Source: Bacteroidales bacterium (lineage in GTDB: Bacteria > Bacteroidota > Bacteroidia > Bacteroidales > UBA10428). From it: a DNA stretch of 64,000 nt. The stretch spans positions 1 through 64,000 of the forward strand of contig JAFGKY010000062.1 in the NCBI GenBank assembly GCA_016928305.1, in the 5' to 3' direction. Made by a program: the position numbers and the translations under genes. This document shows positions 56,148 to 64,000 of the stretch, piece after piece. Numbering within the stretch: the first letter of the stretch is position 1; each line of letters begins with the position of its first letter. The notes below the pieces were generated by a model. It was not told the origin of the DNA. It saw only the letters and a list, made by a program, of their open reading frames with translations, and ran no database searches.

Positions 56148-59100
56148 TTAAAAATGATGCCGTTTTGTCCTGTGCATCCATTTTGTTACCAGATCATAGA
56201 CGGCCGGCGTTACGATAAGGGTCAGCAAGGTTGAAGTAAGCAATCCGCCGATTATTCCCCATGCCAGTGGTGCCCAGAGCGTTCCACCGCCAATGGTGAG
56301 TGGGAGCAATCCTCCAATGGTCGTTAGTGAAGTAAGAATGATAGGTGTAAACCTGGCTTGTCCTGCCTCTTTAACAGCATCGGTAACACTTTTGCCCTGC
56401 CCCACAAGTTTGTTGCTAAAGTCGACCAGAATAATCGAATTGTTAACCACAATACCAACCAGGCTGATAAGTCCGATAAAGGCAGTAAATGAAAAAGTGT
56501 TACCCGTAATGAACCAGGCCCAGATGGCACCGATCAGGGCTAAGGGGATGGCTATAAAAATGATAAGAGGCTGCACGAACGAACGGAACTGTACAATAAG
56601 AATAGCAAAAATAGTAAGCATGGCTATGATAATCGCCTCTATCATACCGCCAAAAGATTCCTGTCGGTTTTCCAGCTCTCCGGCCATATTGTATGTTATT
56701 CCCTGGGGAAGCTTGTAATCGTTCAGATATTCCGTCAACGGCGCCAAGACCTCATCAAGGGTATAACCTTTAACAATATCAGCCGTAATATTGGCAGAGC
56801 GCTGAAGGTCCTTATGGGTAATGAGACCGGGAGCTCCCTTAAACTCAAGGTTAACCAGTTGAAATAAAGGAATATGTTTACCCGATATTGATTTAACAAA
56901 TATTTTTTTCAAATCATCCGGTTTTGTATAACCGTTTTTCTGCATTCTTAACGTAATATCAAATTCCTTTCCTTCCTTATCTCTGTATGCTGAAATACCG
57001 GCACCACTTACCAACGTCCTCAAAGTACGGTCTATCTCTAAAACAGGAACTCCAAAAAAGTTTGCCTTGTCTTTGTTAACCATGATATACAAATCGCTTT
57101 TTGTTTTGCTGAGCTGATTTTCACAATTTACTATTCCTTGTATTTGCTGCATATGGTTCTCAATATCCAAAGAAACCTTCGTCAGGTCATCCAGGTTTTT
57201 CCCCAGCAATGTGACCACAACAGGAGCAAGAATAGGAGTGCCTTGTTCAAATTCTTTAACAGATATCTCTCCTTCAGGATATGATGAGAATACCTCACGC
57301 AATTGCTTTATCATCCGGTCAAATTTTTTCACGTTATATTGCGTTAACCGAACATAACATTCGGCATAATTTTCAGCATAATTTTTAGAAAAAGCGTTAT
57401 AATATATACGTGGATTCCCGTGTCCTACATTCGTGGCATAATGCATCACATCAGGTAAAGTATCCAGTATGTTTTCAACAAACCTTGCAGCTTCATCAGT
57501 ACGTGAAATATGAGTCCCCTCGGGCATATTAATCTGAACCAAAAACTGAGGCTGTTCCGCTTTTGGAAAGAAACTGATTCCGACAAATCGAATGAATACA
57601 AAAACCGATACTAGAAAAACAAAAAAGGCTATGGTTAATGTGGCCATCCTTCTTCTTAAAGCAAGATCAAGGATTTTCCTATACGGATTGTCGATAACCC
57701 ATGTTATCCAACGCATAAAACCTGATCCCTGGATACCGTTTTCGGGTTTTCTCAATACCCTGCCGGCCAGATAAGGTGTGATGGTTAATGCGATAAGCAG
57801 GGAGGCCATCAATGTTGCGATTACGGCTACAGGCAGGCTCTTGATGAATTCTCCTGATTTGTCTTTCATCATAATGATAGGAATAAAAGCAGCTACTGTT
57901 GTGAGGGTGGAGCTGATCACCGGCCAAGCGATCTGTTCGGCTCCTCTGATAGCAGCTTCCGGTTTACTGTATCCCATTGCAATATGACGATTGATATTCT
58001 GTACCACAACGATGGAATTATCAACCAGCATACCCAGTGCCACAATCATACCGGCAACAGAGATTTGCTGCAGGCCAAAACCGGATACATGGATTATCCA
58101 AATACCGATGATGATGGACAAAGGTATTGCCATCATGGTTAAAAGTGAAGACCTGAATCCCAGTGTAAGAAATATCAAGACTCCTACTATCAGAATACCT
58201 TCAAGGAGGTTAATCAGAAAACTGTTGATACGGTTGTCAACAAAATAAGACTGATCAAAAATGCATTCCAGCCTGATATTGTCCGGCAATTGCTTACGAT
58301 GTGCATCCACAACCAGCATTACGTTATCCATAATATCAAACAGGTTGACATCCTCCTTTTGTTGTGCGGTCAGAAATAACGCTTTTCCCCCGTTGAATTT
58401 CCCGATATAGTCCTGATCTTTGTAATCCATTGCCACAGTGGCTATATTACCCAGGAAGACCAGTTGCCCGTTGCAGGAGTTGACAACCGTGTTCTCAATT
58501 TCCCGAATCTCTTCGTAGGATGCATTTGACCTCAGAGTAAAACTTTTATCTCCCAGCACCAGCGATCCGCCCGGTATTTTTGTATTGGAAGCGACAATAG
58601 CACTGGCAACCTGTTCAAGTGTAATATTCATCAACGCCATCTTTTCAACATCAAGAGAGATTCTGATTTCCTGCTCGGGATATGCATGTAACTCAACTTT
58701 CCGGATTCCGGCAACTCTTTCAATTTCTCTTTTCAGGTTATCGGCTGTTGCCTCAAGTTCGGCATAATCAGCCTGTTCAGAAACAAATGCAAATTGCAGG
58801 ATGTTTACATCGGAAGTGCTCCACTTAAAGGTTTCAAGGGAATGTATGTCATCGGGTAACTGGTTTTTTAATGCATTGACTTTTGACACTACCTCATCGT
58901 ATTTGTCTTTAGCATCGGTATTAAAAACAAATTCGATTGCAATAGTCACAATGCCATCGCGGATAGTCGTTTCAATGGTTTTAATATCCTCCAGCTCATT
59001 AACAGATTCTTCTATGGGGATAGCGATAATTTCTTCAAGGTCTTTCGGTGATCCTCCGGGATAAATAACTACTATGGACGCTCCGGGTATCTGAACCGAC

Positions 59101-59213
59101 GGATTTTCTGTCCTTGGCATATTAAAATATGAAAAAATACCCGCAAAAGCGAGAACAATAAACAGCATAATGGTAAACTGATAATTCTCAGAGGCAATTT
59201 TAGGTAGTTTCAT
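56148..59213 (-). CDS. RND-family efflux pump, inner-membrane transporter
   Basis: A 1021-residue protein of the AcrB/MdtB (HAE1-type) family. It has two sets of six membrane helices around large periplasmic loops. The proton-relay aspartates are in GMLVDNSIVVVQNI (residues about 391-404), and the first periplasmic loop starts PGASIVVIYPGGSPKDLEE. It should form a trimer that pumps drugs, bile-type detergents or metals through the MFP and TolC-like neighbours. It lies 12 bases after the adaptor gene in the same operon. Confidence 0.93.
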   Translation of the reverse strand: MKLPKIASENYQFTIMLFIVLAFAGIFSYFNMPRTENPSVQIPGASIVVIYPGGSPKDLEEIIAIPIEESVNELEDIKTIETTIRDGIVTIAIEFVFNTDAKDKYDEVVSKVNALKNQLPDDIHSLETFKWSTSDVNILQFAFVSEQADYAELEATADNLKREIERVAGIRKVELHAYPEQEIRISLDVEKMALMNITLEQVASAIVASNTKIPGGSLVLGDKSFTLRSNASYEEIREIENTVVNSCNGQLVFLGNIATVAMDYKDQDYIGKFNGGKALFLTAQQKEDVNLFDIMDNVMLVVDAHRKQLPDNIRLECIFDQSYFVDNRINSFLINLLEGILIVGVLIFLTLGFRSSLLTMMAIPLSIIIGIWIIHVSGFGLQQISVAGMIVALGMLVDNSIVVVQNINRHIAMGYSKPEAAIRGAEQIAWPVISSTLTTVAAFIPIIMMKDKSGEFIKSLPVAVIATLMASLLIALTITPYLAGRVLRKPENGIQGSGFMRWITWVIDNPYRKILDLALRRRMATLTIAFFVFLVSVFVFIRFVGISFFPKAEQPQFLVQINMPEGTHISRTDEAARFVENILDTLPDVMHYATNVGHGNPRIYYNAFSKNYAENYAECYVRLTQYNVKKFDRMIKQLREVFSSYPEGEISVKEFEQGTPILAPVVVTLLGKNLDDLTKVSLDIENHMQQIQGIVNCENQLSKTKSDLYIMVNKDKANFFGVPVLEIDRTLRTLVSGAGISAYRDKEGKEFDITLRMQKNGYTKPDDLKKIFVKSISGKHIPLFQLVNLEFKGAPGLITHKDLQRSANITADIVKGYTLDEVLAPLTEYLNDYKLPQGITYNMAGELENRQESFGGMIEAIIIAMLTIFAILIVQFRSFVQPLIIFIAIPLALIGAIWAWFITGNTFSFTAFIGLISLVGIVVNNSIILVDFSNKLVGQGKSVTDAVKEAGQARFTPIILTSLTTIGGLLPLTIGGGTLWAPLAWGIIGGLLTSTLLTLIVTPAVYDLVTKWMHRTKRHHF

Positions 59214-59225
59214 CCCTGCAGGATT

Positions 59226-60269
59226 TTAATTGTTGCTTTTTGAAATTGTAATAGCCGTAATGTCGGAAATTAGATTCACATTTTCAGTAATGATAAGCGT
59301 TCCGGGTTTAAAGCCTGTTGATACAAGTACATCATTTTGCCTGATCTCAACGATGGAGACAGCTCTTTTAAAGGGAATTCCATCAGCAATCTCATATACA
59401 TAACCTGTATTACCCGTCATCTTCACCAAAGCCTCAAGCGGGATAACGGATACCGTTATTCCAGTATGAACATAAATATCAGCTCTTGCTATCATACCTG
59501 TCAACAGTTGATATTTATCAGGAACCTTCAATAAAAGCTCCACCTCAAATGTACCTGTATACGGATCAGCCGCATTTGCCAGTTCAGACACCTCTGCCGG
59601 AAAGGTTTCGCCCAAATATGCATCCAATTTTATAACAGCTGTGTCACCCGGCCTTATTTTAACCCTATCACGATCGGTCACATGGATCCTTACAATCCAG
59701 TTTCCCTCGGTTGAACCAAATAAGATCACAGGGTATCCCTGACCGGCCACTTCATTCTCTTCCATTACTATTTTAAGAATCCTGCCTTTTGAAGGGGCAA
59801 CAAGGGTCGAATGCCGCATATTAAAGGCAGCAATATCAAAATTTGACCTGGATATCTCTAACATTGTTTTGGTGTTCTGTAATTGCTCGAGGGTGGCAAC
59901 ACTGTCATTAAACAAATTCATCAGGCGGGCATAATCACGCTCTGCCTTTTCATACGATTCGCGGGCCTGGTTCACTTTTGCCTGTATTTCTGAAAGATCA
60001 AGACTGGCGAGGATATCTCCCTTGTTAACGGTTTGCCCCTCGGTAACATATATTTTACGTATTATACCTCCGGTCTTAAAACTTAATTTCTGTTCCTGGC
60101 TTGTAGAAATTCTACCGCTTGAATGGATAACCTGCTGGTGGTTCACTGAAACTACTTCCTGTACCTTAACCGGTATGGGTTTTAATTTTGTGGATATCGG
60201 GCTGTTATCGCGACATGCAACTAAAGAAAGGAAAACAAGAGCCTGCAGTATGATTGTTTTTATTTTCAT
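59226..60269 (-). CDS. RND efflux periplasmic adaptor lipoprotein (MFP)
   Basis: A 347-residue membrane fusion protein joining the RND pump to TolC. It has a lipobox near its start (LSLVAC, Cys19), a split biotinyl-lipoyl hammerhead (IRKIYVTEGQTVNKGDILASLD; STLVAPSKGRILKIVMEENE) around an alpha hairpin (about 90-150), and a beta-barrel domain. Operon order is tolC-like, adaptor, pump. Confidence 0.92.
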   Translation of the reverse strand: MKIKTIILQALVFLSLVACRDNSPISTKLKPIPVKVQEVVSVNHQQVIHSSGRISTSQEQKLSFKTGGIIRKIYVTEGQTVNKGDILASLDLSEIQAKVNQARESYEKAERDYARLMNLFNDSVATLEQLQNTKTMLEISRSNFDIAAFNMRHSTLVAPSKGRILKIVMEENEVAGQGYPVILFGSTEGNWIVRIHVTDRDRVKIRPGDTAVIKLDAYLGETFPAEVSELANAADPYTGTFEVELLLKVPDKYQLLTGMIARADIYVHTGITVSVIPLEALVKMTGNTGYVYEIADGIPFKRAVSIVEIRQNDVLVSTGFKPGTLIITENVNLISDITAITISKSNN

Positions 60270-60280
60270 GTTTTGGGATT

Positions 60281-61693
60281 TTATCGGATAAATTCTTCAA
60301 CATTATTATAGCCGGATACTCTTTCCAGTTCAGCCATTTTAATAAGATAATCGTATTGGCTGATAATCAGGCTTTCTTCAGCACTGGTCATGGCTGTGCG
60401 TGCATCCAAATATTCAAGCAGGCTGGCCTGGCCTTCGCTGTATTTTTTTTGTATGATATCAAATGCTTTTTTTATGGCTTCGGATTGCTTTTTTGAAGCT
60501 TCTATGGCTTTTTGAGAAGCCTGAAGATCGTACCATGCCTGGATGGCTTCAAGCTCTATCGATGATTTTACTTCATCATAACGCTTTTCGGTCATTTCTT
60601 TCTGTATCCGAGCCTGCTTTATCTTTGTATTATTCTGAAAACCGCTAAAAATATTCCATCGGAATATAACCGAAGCAAGCAGGTAATCACTATCCGATGT
60701 AATATTATAGTCTTCACCCTGTAAACCATATTCTGCAACACCCAGCAAAACAGGCAATTTATTGTACTGATACATCCTGTAATTCAGATCAGCAGCTTTG
60801 GTGAATTGTTTCAACATTATTAGTTCTTTACGGTTTTCAACAGCCCTTGACGCTGTTTCTTCTGCACTGTAAATCCATTCTTCGATCACCATCAGGCTGT
60901 CGTCCATGATTTCATTATTTTGTGGCCTGTTCAGGAGAAAATTAAAATAAGCGACCGAGACTTTTACAAGTTTTTCAGATTCAGCCTGTTTTGATTCCAG
61001 TTTGCTTAATTCCGATTGTGATCGCAGCACAGCATCAAGGGTCACTTTATCATTAGCGAACAGCGATTCATTCACCCGGATGTTCTCCTCCAATAAAACG
61101 CGTGTTTTTTTGATCAGAGAAGCAAGCCTGACAGCCTTCAAATAACTGTAATAAGCTGTTTTGATCTCCTTTATCAGATAATTTTTGTATACCTCGGCAT
61201 CGATTCTTTCAGTTTCGGTCAGCGATGACTGGATCTTGCGGTTTAGCATGAGTTGTGTGTTAATAATGGGTTGAATCACCTGTATTTTTGTTTCCTGTTC
61301 CCTTGGCCTGTAGAATTGAAATTCCTGGTTTTCGAGCATCGGAAAATTATTATTGCCGGTAATATCATTAAGGGTCTGATAAACCGGATTAAGCATATCG
61401 CCAACGGGAAATTCAATGATTCTTCCTCCCTGGGCTACGGTATAACGTGCGTTAAAGCTCACAGAAGGGTAAAACATTCCTTTTGCCTCGCGTAACACCT
61501 GGATACTCCTGAAATAATCATACTGCTTTTGCTGTAATGCCAGGTTATGTTCAAGTCCCTCCCTGATATAGGCATTCAATACCGGGGTCTGTGTCTTCCC
61601 CAAAATGGATATTAATAAAAAGCAAGGCAATAATGCAATAACAATCCTTACAGTATTAGTTGATTTTACTGAACCCATGTTTAAGAATTTCAA
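60281..61693 (-). CDS. TolC-family outer-membrane efflux protein
   Basis: A 470-residue protein with the two repeated helical-barrel units of TolC: N-terminal SIQVLREAKGMFYPSVSFNARYTV-type segment, KAVRLASLIKKTRVLLEENIRVNESL helix, and the matching second-half part ending SLIISQYDYLIKMAELERVSG. The start is uncertain: ATGs at 61693 and 61678 both lie inside the end of the TetR gene (stop 61656), so its translation is probably coupled to it. Confidence 0.88.
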   Translation of the reverse strand: MKFLNMGSVKSTNTVRIVIALLPCFLLISILGKTQTPVLNAYIREGLEHNLALQQKQYDYFRSIQVLREAKGMFYPSVSFNARYTVAQGGRIIEFPVGDMLNPVYQTLNDITGNNNFPMLENQEFQFYRPREQETKIQVIQPIINTQLMLNRKIQSSLTETERIDAEVYKNYLIKEIKTAYYSYLKAVRLASLIKKTRVLLEENIRVNESLFANDKVTLDAVLRSQSELSKLESKQAESEKLVKVSVAYFNFLLNRPQNNEIMDDSLMVIEEWIYSAEETASRAVENRKELIMLKQFTKAADLNYRMYQYNKLPVLLGVAEYGLQGEDYNITSDSDYLLASVIFRWNIFSGFQNNTKIKQARIQKEMTEKRYDEVKSSIELEAIQAWYDLQASQKAIEASKKQSEAIKKAFDIIQKKYSEGQASLLEYLDARTAMTSAEESLIISQYDYLIKMAELERVSGYNNVEEFIR

Positions 61694-62291
61694 AATGGTT
61701 TATAATAATTTCATCTTGCGATACACCTTGTAAATCCGTATGGAAGTCCTTTGTAGTGGCCAGCTTTAAAACTCCGGTGGTCTGGGTCCAAAGGATGTGA
61801 GCCAACTGTGCCGCCGATATGTCTGCTCTGATCACACCGGCATCCATACCTTGCTGCAGCAAATCAATAAACAACGACATAGGATCTTCTTGTTTCTTAC
61901 ATAATCTTGTATGTTGTTCCGCAATATGATGTATATCAAAATCAGCTTCAAAGTGTATCATAGTTTTGAAATAATCAGGGTAGTCGTTGGCAAATTTTAC
62001 AAATGCCTTTCCTACCCCCATAATATTTTCCATAATCGTTTTATCAGCAGAAATTGCCTTTTCAAACATGCACCTAAGTGCCATGTGGGCTCTTATACCA
62101 ATGGCAAAATACAGTTCCTCTTTGCTCTTAAAATAAAGATAAATAGTGCCTTTGCTAAGTTCAGCCTTAGCGGCAACATCATCCATCGTAGACTGTTCAA
62201 TTCCCTTCTTAAAAAAAACCTTTTCAGCAGCATCCAGAATATCATTCCTGCGCCGTTCCTTTTCCCTTTTTCTTCGCTCAATTATACCCAT
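61656..62291 (-). CDS. TetR/AcrR-family transcriptional repressor
   Basis: A 211-residue regulator from the ATG at 62291 (MGIIERRKREKERRRNDIL); an in-frame ATG at 62315 would add eight residues but lies at the predicted transcription start. The DNA-binding helix-turn-helix is near residues 28-52 (STMDDVAAKAELSKGTIYLYF). The remaining helices form the ligand pocket. It heads the operon tetR-tolC-MFP-RND. Such regulators normally repress their own operon; a likely operator lies at 62301-62315. Confidence 0.9.
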   Translation of the reverse strand: MGIIERRKREKERRRNDILDAAEKVFFKKGIEQSTMDDVAAKAELSKGTIYLYFKSKEELYFAIGIRAHMALRCMFEKAISADKTIMENIMGVGKAFVKFANDYPDYFKTMIHFEADFDIHHIAEQHTRLCKKQEDPMSLFIDLLQQGMDAGVIRADISAAQLAHILWTQTTGVLKLATTKDFHTDLQGVSQDEIIINHFEILKHGFSKIN

Positions 62292-62300
62292 AGTAATATA

Positions 62301-62315
62301 ATGACCAATAGTCAT
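62301..62315. promoter_or_regulatory. Candidate TetR operator
   Basis: ATGAC-CAATA-GTCAT is a 5-bp-arm inverted repeat with a five-base centre. It covers the predicted +1 to +15 region of the TetR-RND operon, directly upstream of the preferred TetR start, a normal place for self-repression. Confidence 0.45.
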
Positions 62316-62323
62316 ATTAAATA

Positions 62324-62353
62324 CAAATGTATATTATTTAAACTAAAAAACAA
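62324..62353 (-). promoter_or_regulatory. Promoter of the TetR-RND operon
   Basis: In the minus direction: TTG (62353-62351), a 19-base spacer, TACATTTG (62331-62324). Predicted transcription start near 62316. Confidence 0.65.
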
Positions 62354-62492
62354 TTATATTTATTGATAATTGGAAATAAGGATAGTTTATCTTCATATAA
62401 CAGTTTCATTCATAAGTCAATAAAAAATCTGCTTTTAACACAAAAGTTCAGGAATTAAGAGGAAAATTATCGAACAATATTTCAAAATGATG

Positions 62493-62500
62493 TATTTTTG
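62493..62500 (+). promoter_or_regulatory. Candidate -7 box TATTTTTG before the propeller gene
   Basis: Fits TAnnTTTG and is 20 bases before the ATG at 62521. No clear -33 element. Confidence 0.4.
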
Positions 62501-62520
62501 GTTGACCAAAACCATATCTT

Positions 62521-63363
62521 ATGAAACGCATCATGATCCTTCCCATATTCTTTCTTCAGCTTTCCATTGCAGCTCAGAATTCATTCCAGTCCGACAGACT
62601 GGTTAAGAAATGGGAAACTCCGTCCATACTGAGAACACCCGAATCGGTATGTTTTGATCAGCAACGAAATGTAATCTATGTTTCCAATGTGGCGGGAGGT
62701 CCTTCCGACAAGGATAATAACGGTTTCATAACAAGTCTTTCGCCCGAAGGTAAAATATTAGAGCTGGAATGGTGCAAAGGACTGAGTGCACCAAAGGGTA
62801 TGGGGATAGCCGGTAATTTTCTTTATGTGTCTGATATTGATGAAATTGTTAAAATCGACATAAACCTGCAAAAGATCGTGCAGCGTTTTCCTGTTAACAG
62901 TGCTAAATTTCTCAATGACATCACCATTGATAAAGAGGGTTTTGTTTACGTATCTGACATGAATGATAATGCCATTTACCGGATAAAGAACGGTGCTCCT
63001 GAGCTTTTCATACAATCCGAACAGCTGAATCATCCCAATGGTCTGTTTGTGAGTGGCAGTAATCTGTTTGCAGGATTACGGGACAGGATTGTTTGCATTA
63101 GTCTGAAATCCAGGGAAATCAAAGACTACATATTGAATACCGGCGGCATTGACGGTATTGTGTCAGATGAAAAAGGCAACTACATTATTTCAGACTGGCT
63201 TGGGAATGTACACCTGGTTCATACGAAAAATCCAAAAGTAAAATTGCTCGATACAACTCCCGAAAAGATTAATGCTGCTGATATTGAGTTCATACCATCC
63301 ATGAACCTTTTGTTGGTTCCCACCTTTGGTGACAACAGGGTTATGGCGTATGAGTTGAAATAG
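62521..63363 (+). CDS. Secreted SMP-30/NHL-type beta-propeller protein
   Basis: A 280-residue protein with a signal peptide (MKRIMILPIFFLQLSIAAQ). The mature part is a six-blade propeller of the SMP-30/gluconolactonase or NHL type: repeated patterns such as PESVCFDQQRNVIYVSN, LNDITIDKEGFVYVSDM, HPNGLFVSGSNLFAG and IDGIVSDEKGNYIISDW. Such proteins can be lactonases, but the metal ligands were not verified, so the activity is unknown. It has its own weak promoter and is convergent with lptB. Confidence 0.82.
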   Translation: MKRIMILPIFFLQLSIAAQNSFQSDRLVKKWETPSILRTPESVCFDQQRNVIYVSNVAGGPSDKDNNGFITSLSPEGKILELEWCKGLSAPKGMGIAGNFLYVSDIDEIVKIDINLQKIVQRFPVNSAKFLNDITIDKEGFVYVSDMNDNAIYRIKNGAPELFIQSEQLNHPNGLFVSGSNLFAGLRDRIVCISLKSREIKDYILNTGGIDGIVSDEKGNYIISDWLGNVHLVHTKNPKVKLLDTTPEKINAADIEFIPSMNLLLVPTFGDNRVMAYELK

Positions 63364-63426
63364 TAGTTCACGGTTCACGGTTAACAGTTCACGAATTGCT
63401 GTTCACTGTTTACCGTTAACTGTTAA
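63364..63426. repeat. Nine heptad repeats between convergent genes
   Basis: Immediately after the propeller stop there are nine 7-base units: TAGTTCA, CGGTTCA, CGGTTAA, CAGTTCA, CGAATTG, CTGTTCA, CTGTTTA, CCGTTAA, CTGTTAA. The period is seven throughout, with the core GTT(C/A/T)A at the same place. Confidence 0.7.
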
Positions 63427-63433
63427 CTTATTT

Positions 63434-64000
63434 CTACCGCAACTCAAAATTCTTCCCCAGGTAAACCCGTCTTACCTGCTCGTCCTCGGCCAATTCCTTG
63501 GATGTGCCCTGCTTCAGTATTTCACCTTCAAATAACAGATAGGCTCTGTCGGTAATAGACAGCGTTTCATGTACATTATGATCGGTAATTAGGATCCCTA
63601 TGTTTTTATCCTTCAGGTTGGCAACAATTGACTGGATGTCCTCCACAGCAATCGGATCTACTCCGGCAAACGGTTCATCAAGCAGGAAAAAATGGGGTTT
63701 CAGGGCCAAAGCCCGGGCTATTTCAGTGCGGCGTCTTTCCCCCCCCGAAAGCTGTATACCAAGGCTTTTGCGTATTTTCTGCAAACCAAACTCATTAATA
63801 AGTGATTCAACCCTGAAACGTTGTTCTTCCTTGGTTAAATTAGTCATTTCGAGTATCGCCCTGAGATTATCTTCAACGCTTAGCCTGCGAAAAACAGAAG
63901 CTTCCTGAGCCAGGTAACCAATACCTTTCTGAGCCCTTCGGTATACCGGTTCGCGGGTAATATCTTCATCTTCCAGGTAGATCCTGCCTTCGTTGGGCGC
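63434..64000 (-). CDS. lptB: LPS export ABC transporter ATP-binding protein (5' part outside window)
   Basis: ATPase of the Lpt machine that drives lipopolysaccharide to the outer membrane. The visible 188 codons run through the right window edge. They contain the ABC signature [17 protein letters not shown], Walker [16 protein letters not shown], the H-loop ITDHNVHET, and the LptB-like [19 protein letters not shown] (near 63905-63850). The Walker A is outside the window. The [16 protein letters not shown] segment and the ending [11 protein letters not shown] are typical of LptB. Confidence 0.93.
   Translation of the reverse strand, partial: APNEGRIYLEDEDITREPVYRRAQKGIGYLAQEASVFRRLSVEDNLRAILEMTNLTKEEQRFRVESLINEFGLQKIRKSLGIQLSGGERRRTEIARALALKPHFFLLDEPFAGVDPIAVEDIQSIVANLKDKNIGILITDHNVHETLSITDRAYLLFEGEILKQGTSKELAEDEQVRRVYLGKNFELR

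Noticed and set aside
62292-62315. Longer TetR start at 62315
   Set aside because: The ATG would be at the predicted transcription start and inside the operator-like palindrome. The 62291 start gives the usual TetR N-terminus.

Overview
The window is a chromosomal segment from a member of the Bacteroidota, most like a Bacteroidales or Marinilabiliales lineage. The reasons are the S10-spc-alpha order followed directly by eno; a zinc-less S14 and an L36 that has lost most of its zinc ligands; a short primary sigma factor of the RpoD type without region 1.1; TPR-PD40-OmpA envelope proteins; SpoIIE-output propeller sensors; A-rich, mostly SD-less start regions; and promoters of the Bacteroidota form TTTG-N17-19-TAnnTTTG. 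No plasmid, phage, IS element or CRISPR array was seen.

Region by region. 1-12687 (+): ribosomal protein operon from the last codons of rplV through rpsC to rplQ, with secY, map, infA and rpoA inside, then eno and a strong terminator. 12872-17956: a propeller/SpoIIE phosphatase sensor convergent with a hybrid histidine kinase whose ATP-binding domain has lost its glycine boxes. 18115-20588: two unknown secreted proteins and a TPR protein. 20643-23072: a glycosyltransferase fused to a truncated sugar-phosphate-transferase-like part, overlapping a wrecked 2-oxo acid dehydrogenase E2 gene. 23294-32053: four paralogous TPR-PD40 envelope proteins with different C-terminal ends, one carrying about six copies of an unfamiliar helical repeat of about 66 residues. 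32113-38187: a GNAT, a protein with three SPOR-like repeats, and a Wza/Wzc-type polysaccharide export pair. 38184-43165: a conserved housekeeping set (HsdR-N-like nuclease, holA, rhomboid, class IV aminotransferase, YqgE/AlgH, EamA transporter). 43365-44225: rpoD with a strong Shine-Dalgarno. 44310-45128 (-): an unknown outer-membrane-type protein. 45295-52057 (-): the whole trp operon in the order trpL-E-G-D-C-F-B-A, with a Trp-Trp-Trp leader peptide and mutually exclusive RNA pairings. 52114-55653 (-): clpX, clpP, tig. 55892-55973 (-): tRNA-Leu(UAG), followed by hairpins and a second degenerate copy of the tRNA 3' end. 56148-62291 (-): a TetR-controlled RND efflux operon. 62521-64000: a secreted NHL/SMP-30-like propeller and the truncated lptB.

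How it fits together. The first 12.7 kb is translation and secretion core. The middle 25 kb is mostly cell-envelope: sensors, polymer assembly and export, peptidoglycan-binding and periplasmic propeller proteins, several with their own TAnnTTTG promoter placed 20-22 bp before the ATG. The last 26 kb is amino acid synthesis, protein quality control and efflux. The most interesting signals are the complete trp attenuator (52110 down to 51933), the six-fold helical repeat in the 1094-residue PD40 paralog, the fresh E2 pseudogene, the pseudokinase-like hybrid sensor, and seven-base-period NNGTTCA repeats scattered in at least four intergenic gaps. All calls rest on reading the sequence; no database search was done.
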